From the NCBI GenBank assembly GCA_001942185.1, contig MKJV01000080.1, positions 39,120 to 103,119 of the forward strand: DNA of 64,000 nucleotides, written 5' to 3'. The notes beneath the pieces were generated by a model, which ran no database searches, had not been told where the DNA came from, and saw only the letters and a program-made list of their open reading frames with translations. The stretch is from Pseudonocardia sp. CNS-004 (GTDB lineage: Bacteria; Actinomycetota; Actinomycetes; Mycobacteriales; Pseudonocardiaceae). Positions 56,996 to 64,000 of this stretch are shown piece after piece; the stretch's first letter is position 1; the number at the start of each line of letters is the position of its first letter. The translations under genes were made by a program, and so were the position numbers.

Positions 56996-57973
56996 TCATC
57001 GCGGTGGACGGTCGGGCAGGCCGAACTCGGTGAACCGGCCCGCGGTCCCGAGGAACGTGACGATGTGGGCCACGCGGGCGCCGCGCAACTCCAGGAGGAT
57101 CAGGGCGAACGGGCGCAGCTCGCCGTCCGGGCCGGGCCGGTACTGCCCGAAGCCGGGCGAGCCGTTGATCGCGGTCGGGACCAGGCGGTCGCCCGCGCAG
57201 GCGTCGCTCGCCGCCATCACCGCCGTGATCCGGGACGCGCCGGAGATCCACCACGCGAACGGCGGCATCGACGACGCGGCGTCCTCCCGCAGCAGCCGGG
57301 CCAGCGCCTCGACGTCGTGCGACTCGAACGCCGCGACGTAGCGGTCGAGCAGCTCCCGCTGCTGCGCGTCATCCGGGTCGAGGACGTCGGCGGGCGCCGG
57401 CGGATCGGCAGCGAGCGCGGCCCGGGCGCGCTGCACCGCGCTGTTGACCGACGCAGGGGTGGAGCCGAGGATCTCCGCCGTCTCCCGCGCGGAGAAGGCG
57501 AGGACCTCCCGGAGCACGAGCGCGGCCCGCTGGCGGGGGGAGAGCCGCTGGAGGGCGGCGAGGAACGCCAGCCGGACGGTCTCGCGCCCGACGACCCGCT
57601 CCGCCGGATCGGTCACGCCGAACAGCCGCGCGTCCGGCATCGGTTCCACGAACCGGTCCGGGCGCAGGGGTGCACCCAGGTCGCCGCCCTCGGCGGCCGG
57701 GCCCATGTCGACCGCCAGCGCGCGGCGCCGCGCCCCGCGGAGCATGTCGATGCACACGTTGCCCGCGATGCGGTACAGCCACGTGGTCAAGCGGGCGCGC
57801 TCTGGGTCGAAGCTCGCGAGGTTGCGGTACGCGCGGACGAGCGTCTCCTGCACGGCGTCGTCGGTGTCGGCCGCGGACCCGAGCATTCGGTAGCAGAACC
57901 CGGTGAGGGGCAGGCGCTGAGCTTCGAGGTCCTCGACCCCGACGGCTGCCCCGGTCACGGCTTCGGCGGGCAC
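56996..57973 (-). CDS. RNA polymerase ECF sigma factor with C-terminal SnoaL-like domain
   Basis: Region 2: GFCYRMLGSAADTDDAVQET and LVRAYRNLASFDPERARLTT; region 4: RLSPRQRAALVLREVLAFSA with TPASVNSAVQRARAALA. A SnoaL/NTF2-like domain follows (LLDRYVAAFESHDVEALARL, FLGTAGRFTEFGLPD). Such factors (SigG/SigJ groups) are regulated in cis by the SnoaL domain instead of a separate anti-sigma. 325 residues from GTG 57973; an in-frame upstream start is possible. Confidence 0.88.
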   Translation of the reverse strand: MPAEAVTGAAVGVEDLEAQRLPLTGFCYRMLGSAADTDDAVQETLVRAYRNLASFDPERARLTTWLYRIAGNVCIDMLRGARRRALAVDMGPAAEGGDLGAPLRPDRFVEPMPDARLFGVTDPAERVVGRETVRLAFLAALQRLSPRQRAALVLREVLAFSARETAEILGSTPASVNSAVQRARAALAADPPAPADVLDPDDAQQRELLDRYVAAFESHDVEALARLLREDAASSMPPFAWWISGASRITAVMAASDACAGDRLVPTAINGSPGFGQYRPGPDGELRPFALILLELRGARVAHIVTFLGTAGRFTEFGLPDRPPR

Positions 57974-58054
57974 TCGACCTCCCGTTGCTCTGGCAGGCCG
58001 ATTGTACGAACGCACTCCCGTCCCGTCGCTGCGGACGAGAGTGCCGTTCGTCCG

Positions 58055-58699
58055 TCACCTTCGCCAGAAGATGTGGTGGGTCACGCCGCTCGGGCTGGGC
58101 ACGACCTCGAGGTGGAACCGGTCGCGCAGCTCGTCGGGGCTCTCCCAGAGCCGCACCCCGGAGCCGAGCTCCACCGGCGAGACCACCACGTGCAGGGTGT
58201 CGACGAGGTCGGCGTCGAGGAACTCCCGGATGGTGGTGGCCCCGCCGCCGAGCCGGACGTCCTTGCCCTGAGCCGCCTCCCGCGCCCGTTCGAGGACGGT
58301 TGCCGGATCGCCGCCGACGAAGTGGAACGTGGTGTCGGACAGCGTGAACGACGGACGCTCGTGGTGGGTCAGCACGAACACCGGGGTGTGGAACGGCGGT
58401 TCGTCACCCCACCAGCCGCGCCAGTCGTGGTCGCGCCACGGGCCGCGCTGCGGGCCGAACTTGTTGCGGCCCATGATCTCGGCGCCGATGTTGTGGGTGA
58501 AGTCGCGCGAGAAGTAGTCGTCGAGGCCGCGGCTCCCGCCAGGGTCGGTGCGGTTGGGCCAGCTCGCCGTGGCACCGGCCCATGACATCAACGCGCCCGG
58601 GTCGGCGTGGCCGAACGGCCTCTCGAGGCTCTGGTGTTCGCCGGCACCGAACCCGTCACGCGAGATGGTGAAGTTCTGGACCTTCAGCAGTTGGCTCAT
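58055..58699 (-). CDS. Dihydrofolate reductase/RibD C-terminal domain protein
   Basis: A RibD_C-type reductase: LKVQNFTISRDGFGAGEHQS, AEIMGRNKFGPQRGPW, FHFVGGDPATVLERAREAAQ, GKDVRLGGGATTIREFLDAD and VDTLHVVVSPVELGSGVRLW. 214 residues from ATG 58699. Related proteins are NADPH-dependent but mostly uncharacterised. Confidence 0.85.
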   Translation of the reverse strand: MSQLLKVQNFTISRDGFGAGEHQSLERPFGHADPGALMSWAGATASWPNRTDPGGSRGLDDYFSRDFTHNIGAEIMGRNKFGPQRGPWRDHDWRGWWGDEPPFHTPVFVLTHHERPSFTLSDTTFHFVGGDPATVLERAREAAQGKDVRLGGGATTIREFLDADLVDTLHVVVSPVELGSGVRLWESPDELRDRFHLEVVPSPSGVTHHIFWRR

Positions 58700-58754
58700 G
58701 TGAATCAGTCGGAGCTGCCGGGTGTCCCTTGTCATCGAGATCGGGTGATGCCCG

Positions 58755-59503
58755 TCACAGTCGAGCGAGGTGATCGCGCGCCGCGCCCGCGACGTCCGCG
58801 GCGACGCCGAGCTCGTCGAGCATCTCGGCCGCCGCCGCCATCTCCGCCGTGCGGCGCCTCGCGTGCCGGTAGGAGCCGCTGACCAGCCGTTCCACGGTGG
58901 AGGCGTCGGCGTTGGTCAGCTCGTTCTCGACGATCTCCCGAAGCCAGTCCTCGCAGCCCGCGGCCCGCGCCGCGGTCAGCGCCTCCACCACGGCGGCCGC
59001 CATCCCCTTGAAGAACACGCTCCGCAGGAGCTTGCGTTCGGCCGCGAGCCCGGCCGGTCCGGACATCACCTCGACCGAGGCGCCGAACGGCCGCAGGATC
59101 TGCGCCACGCGCTCAGCCGCCTCCCCCGTGGCGAGCATCGGCACCCGCAGGCCCTTCCCCGGGACCGGTGCCATGATCGCCACGTCGGCGAACGGCACGC
59201 CGTGTGCCGTCGCGATCCCGGCGAGCCTGCGTTTCGTGCCGGGGGACGCGGTGTTGAGGTCGGCCCACATCGCGGCCGTGGCGACGCCCGACTCCAACGC
59301 GTCGACCGCGGCCGACGCGCTGTTCACGCTCAGCACGAGGTCGGCCCCGTCGGCCGCCTCGGACTCGGATCCGGTGTCGAGCACGCCGTCCGACGCCGGG
59401 ACGGCGGGGTCGTAACCCCGCACGACGGCGCCTGCGGCGACGAGGTCGCGGCCAGCGCGCCCCCGGCTTCGCCGAGGCCGAGCACGGCGATCGTTGCGGT
59501 CAT
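58755..59503 (-). CDS. NAD(P)-dependent 6-phosphogluconate/hydroxyacid dehydrogenase-like, DUF1932 C-domain (frame break near 59452)
   Basis: Rossmann start TATIAVLGLGEAGGALA, then RDLVAAGAVVRGYDPAVPAS in the next frame (one base missing near 59452). VPFADVAIMAPVPGKGLRVP is the hydroxyisobutyrate dehydrogenase-type loop, and LLRSVFFKGMAAAVVEALTA is the DUF1932 domain. About 249 residues, ATG 59503. Divergent from the DUF6282 gene with a shared palindrome, so it probably belongs to the same catabolic pathway. Confidence 0.82.
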
Positions 59504-59532
59504 GGACATTGACCCTTGATATTGACGCCACG

Positions 59533-59544
59533 ATTGTCAACAAT
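59533..59544. promoter_or_regulatory. GntR-like operator in a divergent promoter
   Basis: ATTGT-CA-ACAAT, an inverted repeat in the AT-rich 70-base spacer between the dehydrogenase and DUF6282 genes. It fits the TnGTnnnACnA form of FadR/GntR sites. The cognate regulator is not in the window. Confidence 0.5.
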
Positions 59545-59573
59545 TTGGGCCAAGATTGAGGCAAAGGAGCTCC

Positions 59574-60451
59574 ATGACCGACCACCCCCAGCCCTCCGCA
59601 CATGCCCGTGAGCTGGTGCGCGGCGCCTACGACGTGCACATCCACGTCGCACCCGACGTGATGCGGCGGCGGATCGACGACGTCACGCTGGCGGAGCGGT
59701 TCGCGGCCGTCGGCATGGCGGGCTTCGTCCTCAAGTCGCACTACGTGCCCACCGCGGAGCGGGCCGAGGTGGTCCGGCGGGCGCATCCCGGCGTGGACGC
59801 GCTCGGTGCCATCACGCTCAACGCGTCCGTCGGCGGGCTCAACCCGATCGCGGTGGAGATCGCGGGCCGGGGCGGTGCCCGGTTCGTCTGGCTGCCCACC
59901 GTCGACAGTGCCAACCAGCGCTCCTGCCTCGCCGAGAACCGGAGGGCGCGACACCGCCGATGTGGGCACGGCTGCAGGCCGACCTGGCCGCGGCGGGCAT
60001 GGCCGCCGACCCGGTCGACGTGCTGGACGCGGAAGGCAAGGTGCTCGAGCGCACCCGCCAGGTGCTGCGCCTGATCGCGAAGCACGACATGACGCTCGCC
60101 ACCGGCCACCTGCACCAGGACGAGTCCACCGCGGTGATCGACGCGGCGCTCGACGAGGGCGTGCGCCGGATCGTCGTGACGCACCCGGAGTTCACGTCGC
60201 AGCGCATCGGCGTGCAGCGCCAGCGTGCGCTCGCCGAGAAGGGCGTGTTGCTGGAACGGTGTTACACCACACCGTTCACGGGAAAGGTGTCCTGGGACGT
60301 GTGGCTCGGCAACATCCGGGACGTCGGGCCGCGCCACTCGGTGATCTCCAGCGACCTCGGGCAGCCGTTCAACCCGCCGGTCGAGGACGGTCTCGCGCTC
60401 GCCGCCGACCGGCTGCTGGCGGCCGGGTTCACCGACGAGAGGTGCGGCTGA
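59574..60451 (+). CDS. DUF6282 amidohydrolase-like protein (frame break near 59948)
   Basis: A metal-dependent hydrolase-like TIM barrel: YDVHIHVAPDVMRRRIDDVT (HxH metal site), GFVLKSHYVPTAERAEVVRR, ARFVWLPTVDSANQ, then PPMWARLQADLAAAG in a shifted frame, DMTLATGHLHQDESTAVIDA and RRIVVTHPEFTSQRIGVQRQ. One C is missing near 59948 (AAC[C]CG). About 292 residues; ATG 59574 follows AAGGAG. First gene of a rightward operon with an ABC transporter. Confidence 0.85.
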
Positions 60452-60522
60452 TGACCGTCCACAACAGCCGGTGGCTCGCGGGCGCCGACCCGCTGCCCGG
60501 CGCGCCGGCGGACCGGCCGTGA
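60451..60522 (+). CDS. 23-codon coupled small ORF
   Basis: MTVHNSRWLAGADPLPGAPA then DRP and stop. Its ATG overlaps the DUF6282 stop (TGATG) and its TGA overlaps the ATPase start (GTGA), so ribosomes could pass through all three. It may be only a coupling peptide, or the real N-terminus of the ATPase if a base is missing here. No homologue recognised. Confidence 0.4.
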   Translation: MTVHNSRWLAGADPLPGAPADRP

Positions 60523-61312
60523 CCGCGGTGCTGGCCGCGGACGCGGTCACGAAACAGTTCGCCAAGGGCGACGAGGCGATCGTGGCGCTCCGCGAGCTCA
60601 GCGTGAACATCGCGGAGGGCACCTTCGTGACGATCCTGGGGCGCAGCGGCTGCGGCAAGTCGACGCTGCTGAACATGCTCGCCGGTCTCACGGCGCCCAG
60701 CACCGGCGAGATCCGGTACCGGGACCGCACGCTGACCGGGCCGGACACGCAGATCGGTTACCTCACCCAGCACGACACGCTGATGCCGTGGCGCGACGTG
60801 CTGCGCAACGTCGAGATGCCGCTGGAGATCCGCGGCGTCGACAAGGCGGAACGGCGGGCGGTGGCCACCGACCTCGTGCAGCGGGTCGGGCTCGCCGGGT
60901 TCGAGAAGCACTACCCGCGCGAGCTGTCCGGCGGGATGCGCCGGCGCGCGGACTCGCGCGGATGCTCGCAGGGAGCCCGGAGACGCTGCTGATGGACGAG
61001 CCGTTCGGCGCGCTCGACGCCCAGCTGCGCACGGAGCTGCAGCTGGAGCTGCTGCGGCTGTGGCAGGGCAGCGGCCAGACCGTGGTGTTCGTGACGCACG
61101 ACATCGAGGAGGCGCTGATGCTCGGCGACCGGGTGGTCGTGCTCGGGCGGCTCGGCCGGATCCTGCTCGACCGCGAGATCCGGCTGGCCAGGCCGCGGTC
61201 GGCCGACGACCTGCGGGTGGACCCGGAGTTCGTCGCGCTGCACAGGGAGCTGTCGGCAACGTTGAGATCGGCCACGTCGGAGCCGGCGACGTCGAAGGAG
61301 ATGCAGTCGTGA
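60519..61312 (+). CDS. ABC transporter ATPase, nitrate/taurine type (frame break near 60950)
   Basis: Walker A ILGRSGCGKSTLLNMLAGLT, Q-loop IGYLTQHDTLMPWRDVL, signature ELSGGMRRRA, then GLARMLAGSPETLLMDEPFG in the next frame (one G missing) and switch His VTHDIEEALMLGDRVVVLG. About 264 residues, GTG 60519. Energises the adjoining permease and binding protein. Confidence 0.9.
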
Positions 61313-62132
61313 GCGTCGCGGTGGATGCGGGGCGGTGCGGGTCGGGCTCGACCGCACCTGGTGGCAGCGGTACGGCACGACCACCGTCGTCTGGGCGACC
61401 CGGGTGGTGCTGCTCGCGGCGCTCATCGTGCTGTGGGAGATCGCGGCCGACCGGTGGATCGACAGCACGTTCACCAGCAGGCCGAGCGACATCGCGGGCC
61501 GCCTCGGCGAGTGGGCGGGCGACGGCACCCTGTGGACCAACACCTGGATCACCGTCCAGGAGATCGTCTACGGGTTCCTCCTCGGTGCGGCGGCCGGGGC
61601 GGTGGTCGGGTTCGTGCTGGCGTCGATGAGCCTCGCCTACCGGGTGCTCGACCCGTTCATGATGGCCCTCTACTCGATCCCGAAGGTCGCGCTGGCCCCG
61701 CTGTTCATCGTGTGGTTCGGCATCGGCATGCACATGAAGGTGCTGCTGGCGGCGGTGACGGTGTTCTTCCTGGTGTTCCTCAACACCGCCGCGGGCGTGC
61801 GTGAGGTGGACCGGGGCCTGATCGACGCGGTGCGGCTGATGGGCGGCACCGGCCGGGACGTCGCGCGCAAGGTGGTGCTGCCTGCGTCGATGACCGGGGT
61901 GCTGACCGGGCTGAAGGTGGCCATCCCGTACGCGCTGATCGGCGCGGTGATCGGTGAGCTCGTGGCGTCCAACCGCGGGCTCGGCTACCTGATCAACGAC
62001 GCCGCCGCGCAGTTCGACACCGCGGGCGTGTTCGCCACGCTGGTGGTCCTCAGCGTGATCGCGAGCGTGCTGAACGTGCTCGTCGGCCTGATCGGGCGGC
62101 GGGTCAACCGGTGGAAGCCGGCCGATGACTGA
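61309..62132 (+). CDS. ABC transporter permease (probable frame break near 61335)
   Basis: A six-helix permease: RVVLLAALIVLWEIAADRWI, PFMMALYSIPKVALAPLFIV and the EAA loop GLIDAVRLMGGTGRDVARKV. GTG 61309 makes GTGA with the ATPase stop; reading from it needs one base near 61335 to join GLDRTWWQRYG. Otherwise translation starts at GTG 61335. About 274 residues. Confidence 0.87.
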
Positions 62133-63129
62133 CCGGCGCACACTTCTGAAGGCGTTCGCCGCGACGCCGCTGCTGCTGGCCGGGTGCGCCACGCGCTACT
62201 CGACCACCCCGCCCGGCGTGCTGAACGTCGGGCAGATCAGCAACTCGGTGGCGTTCTTCCCGCTCTTCGTCGCGGAGGAGAAGGGGTACTTCGCCGCCGA
62301 GGGCGTGCAGCTGGGTGAGCGGCCGCGGCTCGGCACCGGCGCGAAGGTCGCCGCCGCGTTGAAGGGCGGCAGCATCGACCTCGGGGCGGGCGTCATCACC
62401 GACGCGTTCAACCTCGCGAAGATCGACGACGGCGCCCGGATCAGCACCGCCCTGGTCACCGAGTACTACGTGGACATCGTGGTGTCCCCGTCGCTCGAGG
62501 CACCCGAGACCCTCGAGGACAAGATCGCCGCGCTCGTCGGGACACAGATCGGGATCACCGGGCCCGGCAGCGGCACGGAGGCGCTCGTCAACCACCTGTT
62601 CTCCAGCATCGGCCGCAACGCCGCCGTCGACTCGACGCTGGTCAACCTGGGCGGCGCGGCCACCTCGGCGATCGGCGCCCTCACAGCGGGGCGGGTCGAC
62701 GCGCTGGCGTTCTTCCAGCCGATCGCCCAGCAGGTCGAGGCCGCGAACGCCGGCCGGACCTACATCTCCCCGGTCCGCGGGGACGTGCCGTCGCTGCGCG
62801 GCGCGTTGCACGGCATCGTCTTCAGCACGCAGAAGCTGCTGGACCGCAAGCCGGCCGAGCTCGCGGCGTTCAACCGGGCGATCGGGAGGGCGCTCTCCGA
62901 CATCCACGGCGACCCCGCGCAGTTGCGCGACCTGCTCGGCCGGTACCTGGAGAACACCGATCCGGCCACCATCGACGCGCTCGTGCCCATCCTGGGCCGG
63001 GAGATCCCGGGCACGCCGCAGGTCGAACGCGTCCCCTACGACACCGCACGGGCGTTCCACCTCGACAGCGGGCTGGTGAAGAAGGCGCCGACGTTCGAGG
63101 AGGTGCTGGTCGGGCCGCCCGCCGCGTAG
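62125..63129 (+). CDS. ABC transporter substrate-binding lipoprotein (NMT1/TauA type)
   Basis: A signal peptide with lipobox LLLAGC, then GYFAAEGVQLGERPRLGTGA, GGSIDLGAGVITDAFNLAKI and GTQIGITGPGSGTEALVNHL, the NMT1 fold. 334 residues; ATG 62125 overlaps the permease by 8 bases. The ligand is unknown but is likely a small organic acid, given the dehydrogenase, DUF6282 and PcaD-like genes around it. Confidence 0.88.
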   Translation: MTDRRTLLKAFAATPLLLAGCATRYSTTPPGVLNVGQISNSVAFFPLFVAEEKGYFAAEGVQLGERPRLGTGAKVAAALKGGSIDLGAGVITDAFNLAKIDDGARISTALVTEYYVDIVVSPSLEAPETLEDKIAALVGTQIGITGPGSGTEALVNHLFSSIGRNAAVDSTLVNLGGAATSAIGALTAGRVDALAFFQPIAQQVEAANAGRTYISPVRGDVPSLRGALHGIVFSTQKLLDRKPAELAAFNRAIGRALSDIHGDPAQLRDLLGRYLENTDPATIDALVPILGREIPGTPQVERVPYDTARAFHLDSGLVKKAPTFEEVLVGPPAA

Positions 63130-63134
63130 GCGGT

Positions 63135-63929
63135 TCAGCCGGCGTGGGCGGCCGCGTGCTCCGCGATCAGCGTCGTGGCCTCGTCCGCCGCCTCGATCGT
63201 GGCCAGGTGGGCGGCGTCGAGCACCTCCAGCCGCGCGCCGGGGACGCCCTCGGCGATCGTGCGCGCGTGCGGTTCGACGGGCGTGGAGGGGTCGGCGTCA
63301 CCGGCGATCACGAGCGTGGGAGTGGTGATCGCGGCGAGCCGGTGGCGGTGGTCCCACACCTCGAGCGCCTGGCAGCAGGCGAGGTACCCGTCGTCCGGGG
63401 TGCCCGCGACCCACGCCGCGGCCTCGGCCACCACGTCCGGGTGCTCCGCCGCCCAGCCCGGCGTGAACCAGCGCGACACGATCCCCTCGGCGAGCGGAGC
63501 GGTGCCACCGGAGGAGACCGCCGCGATGCGCTCCTTCCACACCGTGGTGTCGGGGAAGTTCGACGAGGTGCAGCACAGAGCGAGGCTCGAGACGCGCTCC
63601 GGGGCCTCGGAGCCCAGGTACATCCCGACCATCCCGCCCATCGACAGCCCGCACCACGCCACGCGCTCCAGGCCGAGGTCGTCGAGCAGTGCGAGCACGT
63701 CACCCGCGAGATCGGCGATGGTGTACGGCCCGGGTGGCACCGGGGAGCCGCCGTGGCCGCGGTGGTCCACCCGGATCACCCGGAACCGCTCGGTGAGCGG
63801 CGCAACCTGAGGGCGCCACATCTCCACCGTGGAACCGAGCGAACCGGACAGCACGATCGCCGGTGCGTCGCGCGGTCCTTCGTCGACGTGGTGCAGCGCG
63901 ACGCTGATGGCTCTACCTTCCCTTCGCAC
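63135..63929 (-). CDS. pcaD: Alpha/beta hydrolase, 3-oxoadipate enol-lactonase-like
   Basis: PcaD hydrolyses 3-oxoadipate enol-lactone in protocatechuate breakdown. Oxyanion region VLSGSLGSTVEMWRPQVAPL, FRVIRVDHRGHGGSPVPPGP, nucleophile elbow WCGLSMGGMVGMYLG, acid AGDADPSTPVE and His DAAHLATIEAAD complete the triad. 264 residues from GTG 63929. No other pca gene is visible here, so the precise substrate is uncertain. Convergent with the binding protein gene. Confidence 0.8.
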   Translation of the reverse strand: MRREGRAISVALHHVDEGPRDAPAIVLSGSLGSTVEMWRPQVAPLTERFRVIRVDHRGHGGSPVPPGPYTIADLAGDVLALLDDLGLERVAWCGLSMGGMVGMYLGSEAPERVSSLALCCTSSNFPDTTVWKERIAAVSSGGTAPLAEGIVSRWFTPGWAAEHPDVVAEAAAWVAGTPDDGYLACCQALEVWDHRHRLAAITTPTLVIAGDADPSTPVEPHARTIAEGVPGARLEVLDAAHLATIEAADEATTLIAEHAAAHAG

Positions 63930-64000
63930 GGTGGATCCCGGCAGGGAGCGCTTTCGCCGCTTGTCCCGCGAGGACTGTGATGAGACGGCGCCCCTGCCGG

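Noticed and set aside
63930..64000. Possible start of another gene at the right edge
   Set aside because: Only 71 bases remain, and they show no clear start with ribosome site or protein similarity.

Overview
High-GC actinobacterial chromosome segment carrying the replication origin. The gene content and order match Pseudonocardiaceae (probably Pseudonocardia or a relative), judged from composition, GTG starts, 4-base stop/start overlaps and synteny with Mycobacterium tuberculosis rather than from any rRNA. Two M. tuberculosis blocks are recognisable: the oriC-left block (dnaN, dnaA, rpmH, rnpA, yidD, yidC, jag, rsmG, parA, parB, cwlM, trxA, trxB, sigM, murJ, cca; like Rv3907c-Rv0002) and the block MFS, yqgE, leuS, ino1, padR, ponA, GT87, rpsF, ssb, rpsR, rplI, dnaB (like Rv0037c-Rv0058). 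Here they are joined head-on at 27014/27015.

Layout. 1-3560: dnaN (partial), oriC with degenerate DnaA boxes, dnaA and its DnaA-box leader. 3561-8854: rpmH-rnpA-yidD-yidC-jag-rsmG-parA-parB, one tightly packed rightward operon (ribosome, RNase P, membrane insertion, chromosome segregation). 8855-11607: 2.7 kb without recognisable genes, bracketed by perfect parS sites. 11608-25424: leftward genes for D-Ala ligase-like enzyme, aminotransferase, CwlM, thioredoxin system, SigM/anti-sigma, pseudokinase, MurJ, a secreted DUF6049 protein and a Nudix hydrolase. 25561-32527: cca, MFS exporter, YqgE, SdpI-like protein, and leuS behind a leucine-codon attenuator. 32633-36448: NMT1-type ABC transporter and a DUF1707 protein. 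36846-39538: NlpC/P60 hydrolase behind a probable c-di-AMP riboswitch, then padR-ino1. 39716-47071: DUF5318, class A PBP, two GT87 mannosyltransferase-like proteins, a Nudix protein, endonuclease IV-like protein. 47311-52074: rpsF-ssb-rpsR-rplI operon and dnaB interrupted by a class 3 intein. 52075-54650: an accessory island with a CBASS-type anti-phage module (SLATT 2TM effector plus CD-NTase) and two small unknown ORFs. 55476-63929: tautomerase/MarR pair, a sigma factor with SnoaL domain, a dehydrogenase, a DUF6282 protein with its own ABC transporter, and a PcaD-like hydrolase.

Assembly caveat: about 25 places in about 21 genes, including essential ones (dnaA, yidC, parA, parB, leuS, cca), switch frame in the same sense, and each is repaired by adding one base, usually in a short G/C run. 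I read these as sequencing deletions, annotate the genes as intact CDS across the break, and give the approximate position of each break.

Most notable items: the CBASS island with its upstream small ORFs and repeats, the class 3 DnaB intein with inserted zinc ribbons, the DnaA-box cluster upstream of dnaB, the leuS attenuator, an intergenic repeat family with a covarying hairpin, and the gene-free parS region.
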